This document shows, piece after piece, positions 54,629 through 63,689 of a DNA stretch of 64,000 nt (positions within the stretch are counted from its first letter, which is position 1; the number at the start of each line of letters is the position of its first letter). Below the pieces are notes generated by a model. It searched no databases and was not told the DNA's origin. It was given only the letters and a program-made list of their open reading frames with translations. A program made the translations under genes and the position numbers. This DNA is from a bacterium (GTDB lineage: Bacteria; Actinomycetota; Acidimicrobiia; Spongiisociales; ZC4RG35). The stretch lies in assembly GCA_028824015.1 (NCBI GenBank), contig JAPPFC010000017.1, positions 205,945-269,944 of the forward strand, in the 5' to 3' direction.

Positions 54629-55579
54629 CTATCCGCGGGTGATGATCCCGATCTCGACCAGTTGGCGGTCGGTCAGGCGCCAGCCGGCGCCCTCGGAATT
54701 GGTGACGACCTGCTCCGGTGAGCTGGCGCCGGGGATGACTGTGGAGACGTCAGGTTGGGCGGCCAGCCAGCTGATGGCCAGTTCGATCAGGGTCCGGCCG
54801 TGGTCGGCCGCGTACTCACCGAGCCTGTCAACTATGTCGAGGCTCCGGTGGCTCATGAAGCCGCGGTCGGATGTGGCCGGGTCGTTTCGGATCCAGTCCA
54901 TCCGCGAGCCCTTGGGGGGCTCCTTTCCCCGTTGGTATTTCCCGGTCAGCACGCCGCTGGCGAGCGGGCAGTACGGCATCACGGAAAGGCCGTTGCGGGC
55001 GCAGGCGGGAATGACTTCTCTCTCGACCTCGCGGGCCAGGAGGCTGTAGTGATTCTGGGCGCTCACGAAGCGAGGGATCCCGCTTCGCGTGCTCACCGCG
55101 GCTGCCTGGTCTATCTGGGGGCCGGTGAAGTTCGAGCACCCGATCTCGCGAACCTTGCCCTGTTCGACCAGGCGGTGCAACGCCTCGAGAGTCTCCTCGA
55201 TCGGGACCGTGGGATCCGGGGTGTGCATCTGGTACAGGTCGATGTAATCGGTCTCCAGCCGACGGAGGCTGTCCTCGACCGCCAGGGCGATCCATCGGGC
55301 GCTTCCCCCTGACTGGGCGTCGTTCATCATCATGTGTCCGAACTTGGTTCCCACAACCACCTCGTCACGTCTGCCACGGAGCGCTGCGCCCAGATACTCC
55401 TCGGACAGTCCCTTGTTCCCGTAGATGTCGGCGGTGTCGAAAAAGGTGATTCCCTGTTCGAGCGCGGTGAGGACGACTGCTTCGGTCTGCTTCTTGTCGA
55501 GTCGGGCGCCGAAGTTGTTGCAGCCCAGACCGACCTTCGAAACCCGAAGACTTCCTATGAAACCGGTGCGCATCGTCAT
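54629..55579 (-). CDS. aldo/keto reductase
   Basis: A 316-residue NADPH-type aldo/keto reductase. The catalytic tetrad is D48 (FFDTADIYG), Y53, K79 (VVGTKFG) and H119 (LYQMHTPD). The TIM-barrel order is intact, with the late cofactor motif STVIPGASSPEQVVTN. The ATGs at 55579 and 55573 are both possible. It follows the flavin-enzyme operon by 134 bp in the same direction. Substrate unknown. Confidence 0.92.
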   Translation of the reverse strand: MTMRTGFIGSLRVSKVGLGCNNFGARLDKKQTEAVVLTALEQGITFFDTADIYGNKGLSEEYLGAALRGRRDEVVVGTKFGHMMMNDAQSGGSARWIALAVEDSLRRLETDYIDLYQMHTPDPTVPIEETLEALHRLVEQGKVREIGCSNFTGPQIDQAAAVSTRSGIPRFVSAQNHYSLLAREVEREVIPACARNGLSVMPYCPLASGVLTGKYQRGKEPPKGSRMDWIRNDPATSDRGFMSHRSLDIVDRLGEYAADHGRTLIELAISWLAAQPDVSTVIPGASSPEQVVTNSEGAGWRLTDRQLVEIGIITRG

Positions 55580-55713
55580 CTCATCTCTCCAGGGACCCCG
55601 GTGGGTAGCTCAATCCGGAGTTCCCTTGTCCCGTTCACTCCATCAGAGCATACGCCGACCCGGTCGGCATAGCCGTGCCGGGAGGGCGATCGTCCCCGCC
55701 TCTCGCCGCCCGA

Positions 55714-56691
55714 TCATCGCAGGCGGGGGATGACCTCGGTTCCTAGCAGGTCGATGCTCTCCATCCAGCGGTCGAAGGAGAGCCGCAGGTCGAACACCAG
55801 GTGATCGACCCCCACCTCCGGGAACTTGGCGGTGGCGGCCACCACCTGGTCGGGGTCGCCGGCGATCAGCGACCCCTCGATGTCCCGGGCGGTCTCGAAC
55901 CGACCCGACGGAGGCTTCACCCACCACTTCCCGCGGGCGTTGGCCCAGGCCAGGAGGCCTTCGATAGACGTGCCGGCCATGGCCTCCTCGGTGGTCTCGG
56001 CGATACTGGTGGGAGGTATGCAGGCCACGGTCGGCATCGGGCGGCCGTTCTCGTCGGTGAGCCTTTGCATCTGGGCCACCCGCTTGGCGATGGTGGGGAG
56101 GGTGATGCGTCCCGGCATCCAGCCGCTGCAGTAGGTGGCCGCCCGTCGAGCCGAGGCGGGAGTGGCCCCGCCGTACCAGAAGGGAATGGGACTGGCGGGA
56201 TGGGGGCGGATGGTGACGTCCTCGAAGCGGTAGTGGTCGTCTCGGTAGGTGACGTTGTCCTCGGACAGCACCCGGGAGAGGATCCGGGCATTGGACTCCA
56301 CCAACTCCGGACGGAACACCCCGGTTATCCCCACCGCTTCGAATTCGAAGTCGTAGCCGCCCGCTCCCCAGGCGGTGATGAGCCGCCCGCTCCCCACCAG
56401 GGAGTCCACCGAAGCCAGGGTGGCCGCCACCACCAGGGGATGGCGATAGGGGATCAGGGTGCCGGTCCCCAGCTTGATCGAGGAGGTGACCGCACCCACC
56501 GCGGTCAGGACCGTCAGGGGTTCCAGGAAGGACCGGTTGGGAGCTTCGAACTCCCCATGGGGCTCGAACATGAGGTGGTCTCTCACCCACACCGAGTCAA
56601 ATCCCAGTTCCTCGGCTCTCCTTGCCCCATCCCAGATCATGTCGCGGTCGGTGTGACGACCGAAATGGGGCAGCAACAATCCGAATTCCAT
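55714..56691 (-). CDS. luciferase-like (LLM) flavin/F420-dependent oxidoreductase
   Basis: A 325-residue bacterial-luciferase-like TIM barrel. Visible parts are MEFGLLLPHFGRHTD, ELGFDSVWVRDHLM, LGTGTLIPYRHPLVVAATLASVDSLVGSGR and PFWYGGATPASARRA, typical of the F420- or FMN-dependent family. In some relatives (RutA-type) such enzymes open pyrimidine rings; here the exact reaction is open. It is the last gene of the leftward operon, three bases after the amidohydrolase stop. Confidence 0.9.
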   Translation of the reverse strand: MEFGLLLPHFGRHTDRDMIWDGARRAEELGFDSVWVRDHLMFEPHGEFEAPNRSFLEPLTVLTAVGAVTSSIKLGTGTLIPYRHPLVVAATLASVDSLVGSGRLITAWGAGGYDFEFEAVGITGVFRPELVESNARILSRVLSEDNVTYRDDHYRFEDVTIRPHPASPIPFWYGGATPASARRAATYCSGWMPGRITLPTIAKRVAQMQRLTDENGRPMPTVACIPPTSIAETTEEAMAGTSIEGLLAWANARGKWWVKPPSGRFETARDIEGSLIAGDPDQVVAATAKFPEVGVDHLVFDLRLSFDRWMESIDLLGTEVIPRLR

Positions 56692-56694
56692 GGC

Positions 56695-58083
56695 TCAGCC
56701 CCTCATTGGCGCGTCGGGGACCGCCTGACGGCCATGACCGGGCTCTCCGACCACCTCGCCGCCCGCATAGACGTCAACCCCCCGGACGATGGTCCGTTCC
56801 ACCGCTCCGGTGAGGGTCCGTCCGTGATAGGGGGTCCAGTCGATCTTGGAGAGGACCGAGTCGTTGGTGATGGTCCACTCCCGGTCGGGGTCTATGAGAA
56901 CCAGGTCGGCGTCGGCGCCCGGTTCTATCCGCCCCTTGCGGGGCAGGCCGAACAGGCGGGCGGGGGCGGTGGAGGCAGCATCCACCAGCCGCTCGAGAGA
57001 GATCCGCCCCCGTCTGTGAGCGTCCACCAGGAGGGGCAACTGGTACTGGATGCCGGGCGAGCCGGTGTGGGCGGCCCACATGTCCTCATACCCGACGTCC
57101 TTCTCCTCCCTGGTGTGGGGAGCGTGGTCGGAGGCGAGTATGTCGATGGAGCCGTCCGCCAGAGCGTCCCACACCGCCTGCTGATGATGGGCCGGCACCC
57201 AGTAGGACAGGACGTACGGGCCCAGTTCCTGGACCAGTTCCCAGGTGGCCAGGAACAGGGTCCAGTGATTCACCTCGCAGGTGACTTTCACGCCGCGCCG
57301 GCGGGCGGCCCGGATCATCTCGACCTGGCGGCTGGTGGTGGTATGCACGATGTGCAGCCGACAGCCGGTGGCCTCGGCCATGCGGAGGAGAAGCGACGTG
57401 GCGGTGTCCCACAGCAGTCCGTCGCCGGTCATCAGGGTGCGGGCGTAGGCTTCGGGACTCCGGTCACCCTCCGCCCAGAACCGCTGTTCGACAACTTCCT
57501 CGATGCGCTGGTCGTGAGGATGGACCATCAACGCCAGCCCGGTGGCGGCAACGGCCTCCATCGCCTCCAGTAGATGACCGTGGTCGTGGACGCCTATCGA
57601 GGCGGGATGGGGATAGTTGCGACCGGTATCGGCCACCATGTAGATCTTGTAGGCGGCGATCCCCATCTCCGCCATTCCGGCGAGTTCGGTCGTCTGCTTG
57701 GCGGCCGGATTGTGGTTGTAGTCGACCAGGCTCTTTCCGTCATACAGGGCGAGGGTGTCCCTGAGGTCGGAGGCGGTCATGGTGGGAGGCTTCACGTTGG
57801 GCATCCCGAACACCGTGGTGTAGCCGCCGGCGGCCGCCGCCCGGGTGGCGCTCTCGATGTCCTCTTTGTGGGTGTATCCGGGTTCACGGAGATGGACATG
57901 GACGTCCACTCCTCCCGGCAACGCCCACAGTCCGTCGGCATCCGTGATCTCGGCGCCGGGCGGGCTGACCAGTCCCGGCAGCGAGAGGCCGGCAATCTGC
58001 TCCCCGCTCACGAGAATGTCCATCGGGATCAGGGACCCGTCCCTGACCACCGACGCTCCTCTGATGATCCTGGTGATTGTCAT
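56695..58083 (-). CDS. dihydropyrimidinase/allantoinase-type cyclic amidohydrolase
   Basis: A 462-residue metal-dependent cyclic amidohydrolase. The binuclear site reads H62-x-H64 (DVHVHLREPGY), carboxylated Lys K146 (AAYKIYM), H188 (LMVHPHD), H244/H247 (LHIVHT) and D319 (ASDHAPH). HLREPG and the motifs around it are nearer dihydroorotase/allantoinase than D-hydantoinase. It hydrolyses a cyclic amide ring such as allantoin, dihydropyrimidine or hydantoin. It overlaps the hydrolase gene by four bases. The adjoining molybdenum hydroxylase suggests that it opens a ring oxidised by that enzyme. Confidence 0.9.
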   Translation of the reverse strand: MTITRIIRGASVVRDGSLIPMDILVSGEQIAGLSLPGLVSPPGAEITDADGLWALPGGVDVHVHLREPGYTHKEDIESATRAAAAGGYTTVFGMPNVKPPTMTASDLRDTLALYDGKSLVDYNHNPAAKQTTELAGMAEMGIAAYKIYMVADTGRNYPHPASIGVHDHGHLLEAMEAVAATGLALMVHPHDQRIEEVVEQRFWAEGDRSPEAYARTLMTGDGLLWDTATSLLLRMAEATGCRLHIVHTTTSRQVEMIRAARRRGVKVTCEVNHWTLFLATWELVQELGPYVLSYWVPAHHQQAVWDALADGSIDILASDHAPHTREEKDVGYEDMWAAHTGSPGIQYQLPLLVDAHRRGRISLERLVDAASTAPARLFGLPRKGRIEPGADADLVLIDPDREWTITNDSVLSKIDWTPYHGRTLTGAVERTIVRGVDVYAGGEVVGEPGHGRQAVPDAPMRG

Positions 58084-59027
58084 TCGACCTCCTGGATGTG
58101 CATTTGCTCTTGTTTGTCCATGGTTGCTTCGACAGCCCGCATCGGGGCCACCCCCAAACCGGTCCGGAACCAGTCCGTCATCAGGGGCGTGATCGTTTTC
58201 CCGTATCGCCGGTAGGCGGCGTAATGGGTGGTTTGACGCTGGATGATCAGCTTCTTGGGCGCTCCGGCCCGGTCGTAGAGCGCTTGGGCGTGATCGGTGG
58301 GGGTGACGGAATCGTTCTCCACGGCGACTATGAGAAGCGGGCGGGGAGCTATCCGGCCCACCACCTCGATGGGCTGGTAAGAAATGATCTCCTCCGCCAC
58401 CGACAGGGGCAGGAGGGTCGGGACCCGGGAGTCGACGTCCCCCTTGATGTTGGTGGCCCGCCGCTCGGGGGTGGGAATCATGATTTCCTGGGGGTGGGCC
58501 AACTCGCCCTCGCCGGTCGCAACCCTACTCCTGCGGTCGGCTTCCAGGCGCTGAAGGAACTCTTCCCACTCATAGCCGCGTCGCATCCTCCTGAGCCAAT
58601 CCCGGCCGTCGGCCACCGGGACCTGGGAGACCGCGCACCGCACCCGGGGGTCGGACGCGGCCAGCAAGACCGCGTTGCCTCCTCCCGTGCCTCCCGATCC
58701 GAACACCCCGATCCGGTCGGGGTCCACCTCCGAGCGGGTGGTGAGGTAGGTGACGCCGTTCACCAGGTCCTCCAGTTGGCGAAGCGGCGAGAACGAGAGC
58801 GGATCGCCGCCGGAGTCGCCACATCCCCGGTAGTCGATGATCAGGACCGCCATGCCCGAATCCACGAACGCCTGGTGATAGGGACGGTACAGCCCGGCGC
58901 TCCGCAGACCCATCCATCCGGGTCCCTGGATCACCGCCGGACCGGGCCCACCTCCCGCGGCCGGCAGATACAGCGTCCCCACCACCCGGTCCGCGCCGCT
59001 GAAGTAGGTGATCGTCTCCTCTCTCAC
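58080..59027 (-). CDS. alpha/beta hydrolase with unusual nucleophile elbow
   Basis: A 315-residue alpha/beta-hydrolase-fold protein. PAVIQGPGWMG forms the oxyanion region, LIIDYRGCGDSGG follows, the acid is in VENDSVTPTDH and the catalytic His in QTTHYAAY. The expected G-x-S-x-G elbow reads RIGVFGSGGTGGGNAV, so Ser is replaced by Gly in direct alignment, with a Thr two positions on. It may use Thr or a shifted Ser, or be inactive. GTG 59027 overlaps the GntR stop by four bases; the open frame upstream overlaps the GntR gene and is not the protein. Confidence 0.85.
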   Translation of the reverse strand: MREETITYFSGADRVVGTLYLPAAGGGPGPAVIQGPGWMGLRSAGLYRPYHQAFVDSGMAVLIIDYRGCGDSGGDPLSFSPLRQLEDLVNGVTYLTTRSEVDPDRIGVFGSGGTGGGNAVLLAASDPRVRCAVSQVPVADGRDWLRRMRRGYEWEEFLQRLEADRRSRVATGEGELAHPQEIMIPTPERRATNIKGDVDSRVPTLLPLSVAEEIISYQPIEVVGRIAPRPLLIVAVENDSVTPTDHAQALYDRAGAPKKLIIQRQTTHYAAYRRYGKTITPLMTDWFRTGLGVAPMRAVEATMDKQEQMHIQEVE

Positions 59028-59716
59028 GCTCTGGCTGCCTCTCCGGCGGCGTCCCGTCCGCATGCCGCGGCGATCTCGCCCTCCATCGATTCCAGGACCT
59101 CCATGAGGTGGTCTTCGAGGAACCGTGCGGCCTCCTCGGGTTCCCCCTTCACCATGGTCTCCATGAGTTCCCTGTGCCAACCGGGGCAGAAGCGTTTTCC
59201 GAGCAGGTACCGGCTCACCTCGGCGCGCAGCGCCATGATCGTGTCCACCACCCTGGCGCCGTTGCCGATGGAGTACAGGTGGCGGTAGAAAACACACCTC
59301 TGGTTGATCCAGTCGTCCCCCTCCTCTGCGGTCTCGCAACGCTCGGCCAGTTCCATCAACTCCGGCAGGTCGTCGGCGGTGGCGGCCAGCACCGAGCGGC
59401 GCAGGGCGAAGCACTCCACCACCACCCGCAGTTCGTACAACTCCCGCAACTCCGATGGAGAAAGTTCCCTCACCTTGGCTCCCCGGTGGGGGATGTTGAC
59501 CACCAGGCCCTCCGAGTCGAGTTGGCGCAGGGCCGCCCGGATCGGCATCCGGCTCACCATCAGCAGGTCCGCCAGTTGATCCTGGGGAAGACGCTCGCCG
59601 GGGCTGAACACCCCGGTGACGATCGCCTCCCTGAGAACGCCGATCACCATGTCCTCGGCCGTCCGGTAGCGCTGCCGGGCCTCGGAGACCCACGGTTCCA
59701 GCCTGCTCACATCCAT
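59024..59716 (-). CDS. GntR-family (FCD) transcriptional regulator
   Basis: A 230-residue regulator. The N-terminal winged helix (about residues 15-80) has LREAIVTGVFSPGERL and LADLLMVSRMPIRAALRQLDSEGLV, the GntR pattern. The C-terminal FCD helical domain (about 90-220) contains the metal/ligand triad region (ELYELRVVVE, HRELMETMVKGEPEEAARFLEDHL). It is encoded inside the operon it may regulate; ATG 59716 shares one base with the molybdenum subunit's stop. Ligand unknown. Confidence 0.92.
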   Translation of the reverse strand: MDVSRLEPWVSEARQRYRTAEDMVIGVLREAIVTGVFSPGERLPQDQLADLLMVSRMPIRAALRQLDSEGLVVNIPHRGAKVRELSPSELRELYELRVVVECFALRRSVLAATADDLPELMELAERCETAEEGDDWINQRCVFYRHLYSIGNGARVVDTIMALRAEVSRYLLGKRFCPGWHRELMETMVKGEPEEAARFLEDHLMEVLESMEGEIAAACGRDAAGEAARA

Positions 59717-61956
59717 CAGCGGCCACTCTCCCTCATCAGCCTCCACACCCGTTCGGGAGTGAGCGGGAGGCGGTCGGGCCACCTTCCCACCGCCCGCGCC
59801 ACGGCCGCGGCGGTCGCCGCTCCCATCGGGTTGAGGGTTCCCTCTCCTCCGCCCTTGGCGCCGTAGGGCCCCACCCCGTCTCCGCGTTCGGCCACGATGG
59901 AGACAATCTCCCCGGGCATGTCCTTGGCCCGCGGCACCCGGTATTCCACCAGGTTCGGGTTCACCAACTGCGGCCCGTCATACACCAGTTCCTCGAACAA
60001 CGCCGCTCCCAGACCCTGGGTGGCGGCCCCCACGTCCTGGCCCTTGAGCATCTCCGGGTGGATGGCGTGCCCGACGTCGGCCACCGTCACCATCCGCAGC
60101 GGGAACACCTGTCCGGTGTCGGGATCGACGCGAACCTTCACTCCCGAGGCTCCGATCTCCCAGAAGGGAGGGAGTTCGGCCAGATCCCCCGCCCGGCGAA
60201 CCACCCCGGTGGCCGACAGTTCCCCCAACTGTCCGCCGAACCATTCCTGCACCACCTCCCCGTAGGACAGATCCCCCCAGGGCCCGACCACCGTCCCCTC
60301 GGCGGCCTTCACCTCGGTCGGCGGCCCTCCCTTGAGTTCGACGGCCACTTCCTCCAGCCGGGCCAGAAGTTGCAGGCAGGCTCGCTGGATGGCCAGGCCC
60401 ACCAGGGTGGTGGTCCTGCTCGCCCCCGAGGTCCGTTCATAGGGTGTGGCGTGGGTGTCGGATTGGGAAATGGCCACCCGCTCGAGGGGTATACCCAGCT
60501 CCCGGGAGGCTATCAGCGACAGGGCCGTGCGGCTTCCCTGCCCCATCTCCGAGGAACCGGTCGACAAAAGCGCCGAGCCGTCGGGGAGGATCTTGACGGT
60601 GGCGGTCGAGACCGGGAAGGCTCCGGCGTCGGAGGCGGTGACCCCGAAGCCGATGCCGTGGCGCTCGGGGGTGGGCTTACCCCAGCCCAGGCCCTCCAGC
60701 AACAGGTCGAGGTCCGCCGCCAGGTCGGCGTCCATGGGGCGCTTTCCCGGATAGTGCCGTTCACCGGGCGGGATCAGGTTCCGGCGGCGCAACTCGCCGG
60801 GATCAATTCGGAGCACCTCGGCTGCCTGGTCCATGTTGAGTTCGGACGCCAGGCTCACCTGGGGGGCGCCGAATCCCCGGTAGGAGGAGGATGGAACCGT
60901 GTTGGTGTACACCGCTCTCCCTCTCACCCGCACGTTGGGATTGCGGTATGGACCGAAGGAACGGTTGGAGGCCTTGGAGAGCACCAGGGGGCCATTGTCG
61001 GCATAGGCGCCCGTGTCCAGGATGAGATCGACGTCGCGTGCCAGGAGGCGGCCGTCGGAGGAGAACCCGGACCGGATGGTCACCCGGGCGGAGTCGGCCC
61101 GGGTGGTGAGGATCGATCCCGTGGCGTCGAACTCCACCTTCACCGGCCGGCCCGTGTACCAGGCGCCCACCGCGGCTAGAGGCTCCACCTTGGTGTAGGA
61201 CTTCGTGCCGTACCCACCGCCCACGTAGGGGGAGGTGACCCGCACGTGACTGAGCGGGAGGGAGAAGACCCGGGCCAGGTCGTCGCGGACCATGAAGGGG
61301 TGCTGGGCGGTGGTGATCACTTTCAGGTACCCGTCTTCGAAGTGGGCGAGGGCGTTGTAGGGCTCCATGGCGTAGCCGTAGAGCATGGGATAGGAGGTTG
61401 AGGTCTCCACGACGTGGTCGGCCCGAGACATTGCCTGCTCCACGTCGCCCCAGTGCAAATCCACCCGGTGACAGACATTGTCCGAACGGGGCTCGGAATG
61501 GGCCTCCGAGAAGGAACGGTCTCCCACGCCGTAGTCGGTGGTGTGCAGCAGCGGCGCCCCGTCCGCCAGGGCCTGGTCGGGGTTCATCACCGTGGGGAGG
61601 TCCTGGTAGAGGACTTCCACCGCCTCGGCGCCGTCGTGGGCGGAGTAGCGGTCCTCGGCCACCACCAGGGCCACCGGCTCCCCCAGATAGCGGACCTTCC
61701 CGATTGCCAGAATGGGATGGTCCGCAACGATGTGTCCGTAACGGGGGAAGAGCGGCGCCAGGTCCTCCCCGGTGATCACCGCCACCACTCCCTTCACCGA
61801 AAGCGCAGCTTCGGCGTCGACGCCACCCAGGATGGCATGGCCTCGCTCGGAGCGGACCAGGGCGGAGAAGAGCATCCCGTGGGCGGCGAAGTCCACCGCG
61901 TACCGAGCCTTGCCTGTCACCTTGGGCACGGCGTCGAGGCGAGTCGGGTACCTCAT
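59716..61956 (-). CDS. molybdenum hydroxylase large subunit (xanthine dehydrogenase/CO dehydrogenase family)
   Basis: A 746-residue molybdopterin-binding subunit. It has the N-terminal RLDAVPKVTGKARYAVDF, the middle GGGYGTKSYTKVEPLAA, SSYRGFGAPQV in the active-site loop, MGQGSRTALSL, and a C-terminal GGGEGT with catalytic Glu at about residue 705. The AYxCSFR motif of true CO dehydrogenase is absent, so it is a hydroxylase of a heterocycle or aldehyde. The open frame continues upstream to 62298, but ATG 61956 overlaps the 2Fe-2S gene's stop (ATGA) and gives the correct family start. Confidence 0.92.
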   Translation of the reverse strand: MRYPTRLDAVPKVTGKARYAVDFAAHGMLFSALVRSERGHAILGGVDAEAALSVKGVVAVITGEDLAPLFPRYGHIVADHPILAIGKVRYLGEPVALVVAEDRYSAHDGAEAVEVLYQDLPTVMNPDQALADGAPLLHTTDYGVGDRSFSEAHSEPRSDNVCHRVDLHWGDVEQAMSRADHVVETSTSYPMLYGYAMEPYNALAHFEDGYLKVITTAQHPFMVRDDLARVFSLPLSHVRVTSPYVGGGYGTKSYTKVEPLAAVGAWYTGRPVKVEFDATGSILTTRADSARVTIRSGFSSDGRLLARDVDLILDTGAYADNGPLVLSKASNRSFGPYRNPNVRVRGRAVYTNTVPSSSYRGFGAPQVSLASELNMDQAAEVLRIDPGELRRRNLIPPGERHYPGKRPMDADLAADLDLLLEGLGWGKPTPERHGIGFGVTASDAGAFPVSTATVKILPDGSALLSTGSSEMGQGSRTALSLIASRELGIPLERVAISQSDTHATPYERTSGASRTTTLVGLAIQRACLQLLARLEEVAVELKGGPPTEVKAAEGTVVGPWGDLSYGEVVQEWFGGQLGELSATGVVRRAGDLAELPPFWEIGASGVKVRVDPDTGQVFPLRMVTVADVGHAIHPEMLKGQDVGAATQGLGAALFEELVYDGPQLVNPNLVEYRVPRAKDMPGEIVSIVAERGDGVGPYGAKGGGEGTLNPMGAATAAAVARAVGRWPDRLPLTPERVWRLMRESGR

Positions 61957-62444
61957 GATCCGCGGCGCCCGAGTCTCCCGGCGGCGTCCTGGACCGCCTC
62001 GATGATGGGGGCATACCCCGTGCAACGGCACAGGTTCCCGTCGAAGTGCTCGACGATCTCCTCGCGGTCGGGTAGGGGAGAGCGCTCCAGGAGGTGCTTG
62101 GTCATCATTATGAAACCCGGCGTGCAGAACCCGCACTGGAGGGCGAATCGGTCCACAAAGGCCTGTTGGATCGGGTGAAGCCGGTCCCCCTCGGCCAGTC
62201 CCTCCACGGTGAGCACCCGGCGGCCGTCGGTGTCCGCGGCCAGGAAGGTGCAGGATGAGACCGGCTGTCCATCCACCAGGACGGTGCACACCCCGCACAC
62301 CTGCATCTCACAGCTCACCTTGACGCCGTAGAGCCCCAGCCGGTCACGGAGCATCTCGGCCAGGGTCATGCGGACCGGCACCTCGAGGACCGTCTCCCGG
62401 CCGTTGATCCGGGGGGCGATCTCGACGGTGTCCAGGCCGATCAC
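61953..62444 (-). CDS. 2Fe-2S subunit of molybdenum hydroxylase
   Basis: A 163-residue small subunit with two 2Fe-2S clusters. Cluster-ligating cysteines are C45, C50, C53 and C65 in the plant-type ferredoxin part, and C104, C107, C139 and C141 in the helical part (LQCGFCTPGF; LCRCTGY). Electrons pass from the molybdenum site through these to the FAD subunit. Four-base overlaps with the genes on both sides. Confidence 0.94.
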   Translation of the reverse strand: MIGLDTVEIAPRINGRETVLEVPVRMTLAEMLRDRLGLYGVKVSCEMQVCGVCTVLVDGQPVSSCTFLAADTDGRRVLTVEGLAEGDRLHPIQQAFVDRFALQCGFCTPGFIMMTKHLLERSPLPDREEIVEHFDGNLCRCTGYAPIIEAVQDAAGRLGRRGS

Positions 62445-63235
62445 CGACGGCCCCCCAGCGCGGCGACGGCTCGACGGACGTACACCTCCACCAGGTGTCT
62501 CTTGTATTCCTCGGAACCGGTGAGATCGGGCACCACCTCGACCCGGTCGGCGATTGCGGAAGGATCGAGGTCGGACGGCGACGGCGACCGGAAGACCTGG
62601 GGAGCAAACCCCACCGCTCCCACCACCAACGAACAGTGACTGTTGGCAGCCGCCGCCACCCCCAGGGTGGGCCGCTCGGTGGTCTGGTGTTTGAGATACG
62701 CGAACCGGAGATCCGGTTGGACCGGGACGAGGATCCCGGTGACCAACTCACCCTGCTCCAGGGCGGTGGTGTAGGGGCCGATCACGAAGTCCTCCACCGC
62801 CATCGCTCGGCGGCCCTCCGCCGATGCGATCTCCACCTCTCCTCCCAGAGCGATCAGGGCCGCGGCCACATCGGAGCGGGGCTCGGCAAAGCAGAGATTG
62901 CCCGCCAGGGTTCCGGTGGCTCGCACGCGGGGATTGCCCACCCGGTTCAATACGGCCGCCAACCCCGCCAGGCGATCAACGACGATGGGGTGGTCGGCTG
63001 CCTGGGTGTGGGTGACCAGGGCGCCGATCGAGACCCCTGACCCCGATTCCCTTACGTCACGAAGCGAACCGATCCCCTTCAGGTCCACCAGATGGGTGGG
63101 GCGCAGCAGGCCCTCCTTCATGGCCAGCAGCAGTTCGGTCCCCCCCGCATAGGGCATCCGGTCGTCGTTCACCAACTCGAGCGCCTGCGCCAAGGTGGTG
63201 GGCCTGTGCAACCGGAAGGCGGGGAGGACGCCCAA
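62441..63235 (-). CDS. FAD-binding subunit of molybdenum hydroxylase
   Basis: A 264-residue medium subunit. FAD motifs are YAGGTELLLAMK at about residue 27 and ATGTLAGNLCFAEPRSDVAAAL at about 100. TTG 63235 is chosen because GGAGG lies nine bases before it and the CoxG-like stop is just upstream; a TTG at 63274 would overlap that gene by 38 bases. Final electron acceptor unknown. Confidence 0.88.
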   Translation of the reverse strand: MGVLPAFRLHRPTTLAQALELVNDDRMPYAGGTELLLAMKEGLLRPTHLVDLKGIGSLRDVRESGSGVSIGALVTHTQAADHPIVVDRLAGLAAVLNRVGNPRVRATGTLAGNLCFAEPRSDVAAALIALGGEVEIASAEGRRAMAVEDFVIGPYTTALEQGELVTGILVPVQPDLRFAYLKHQTTERPTLGVAAAANSHCSLVVGAVGFAPQVFRSPSPSDLDPSAIADRVEVVPDLTGSEEYKRHLVEVYVRRAVAALGGRR

Positions 63236-63236
63236 A

Positions 63237-63689
63237 CTAGGCCGCCTCCGCCGCTGAGGCGCAGAAGTGATCAAGGATCTTCTCCGCCTTGTGTCTGATC
63301 ATGGAGGCGCCCAGGGTGGCCACACGCCCGGTCACCTCGTAACGCCCCTCCAGCCGGAGGTCGGTGGAGGCTTGGTCGCCGTCCAGGACCCACAGGGTGA
63401 GGGCCAGTTTGATGCGCGAGCGGACCTGCCGGTCCTCGCCCTCGGCTTCGAGCGCCACCTTCGATCCTTCCCGGATCTCTGTGATCCTGACGTCGAGGTC
63501 GGCCCGCAGGCGGAAGGGCCCCACCCGGTCGGTCAACTCCGCCCGGTAGCGGGACATCGGCGATAGTTCCCGGACCTCTCCCACCAGCCCCACCCAGCCC
63601 GCCACTCGTTCCACGTCCATCAGCACCTCCCACAATTCCCGTCGGGGAAGATCGACCGTCAGATCGCGCCGGAACTCATCGGTGGGCAT
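63237..63689 (-). CDS. CoxG-like SRPBCC protein
   Basis: A 150-residue START/SRPBCC-fold protein, similar to CoxG, which recruits CO dehydrogenase-like enzymes to the membrane. It begins MPTDEFRRDLTVDLPRREL and contains WEVLMDVERVAGWV and VGPFRLRADLDV. Longer upstream frames exist, but ATG 63689 abuts the next gene's stop (TGATG). CoxG proteins normally have a C-terminal membrane anchor; none is evident here. Confidence 0.85.
   Translation of the reverse strand: MPTDEFRRDLTVDLPRRELWEVLMDVERVAGWVGLVGEVRELSPMSRYRAELTDRVGPFRLRADLDVRITEIREGSKVALEAEGEDRQVRSRIKLALTLWVLDGDQASTDLRLEGRYEVTGRVATLGASMIRHKAEKILDHFCASAAEAA

Noticed and set aside
60058-61179. A 373-codon plus-strand frame inside the molybdenum subunit gene
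   Set aside because: Antisense shadow with Gly/His/Gln composition; the minus-strand frame carries all family motifs.
59716-62298. Molybdenum subunit read as an 860-residue protein
   Set aside because: The first 114 codons are the wrong frame of the 2Fe-2S gene; ATG 61956 gives the correct family start.
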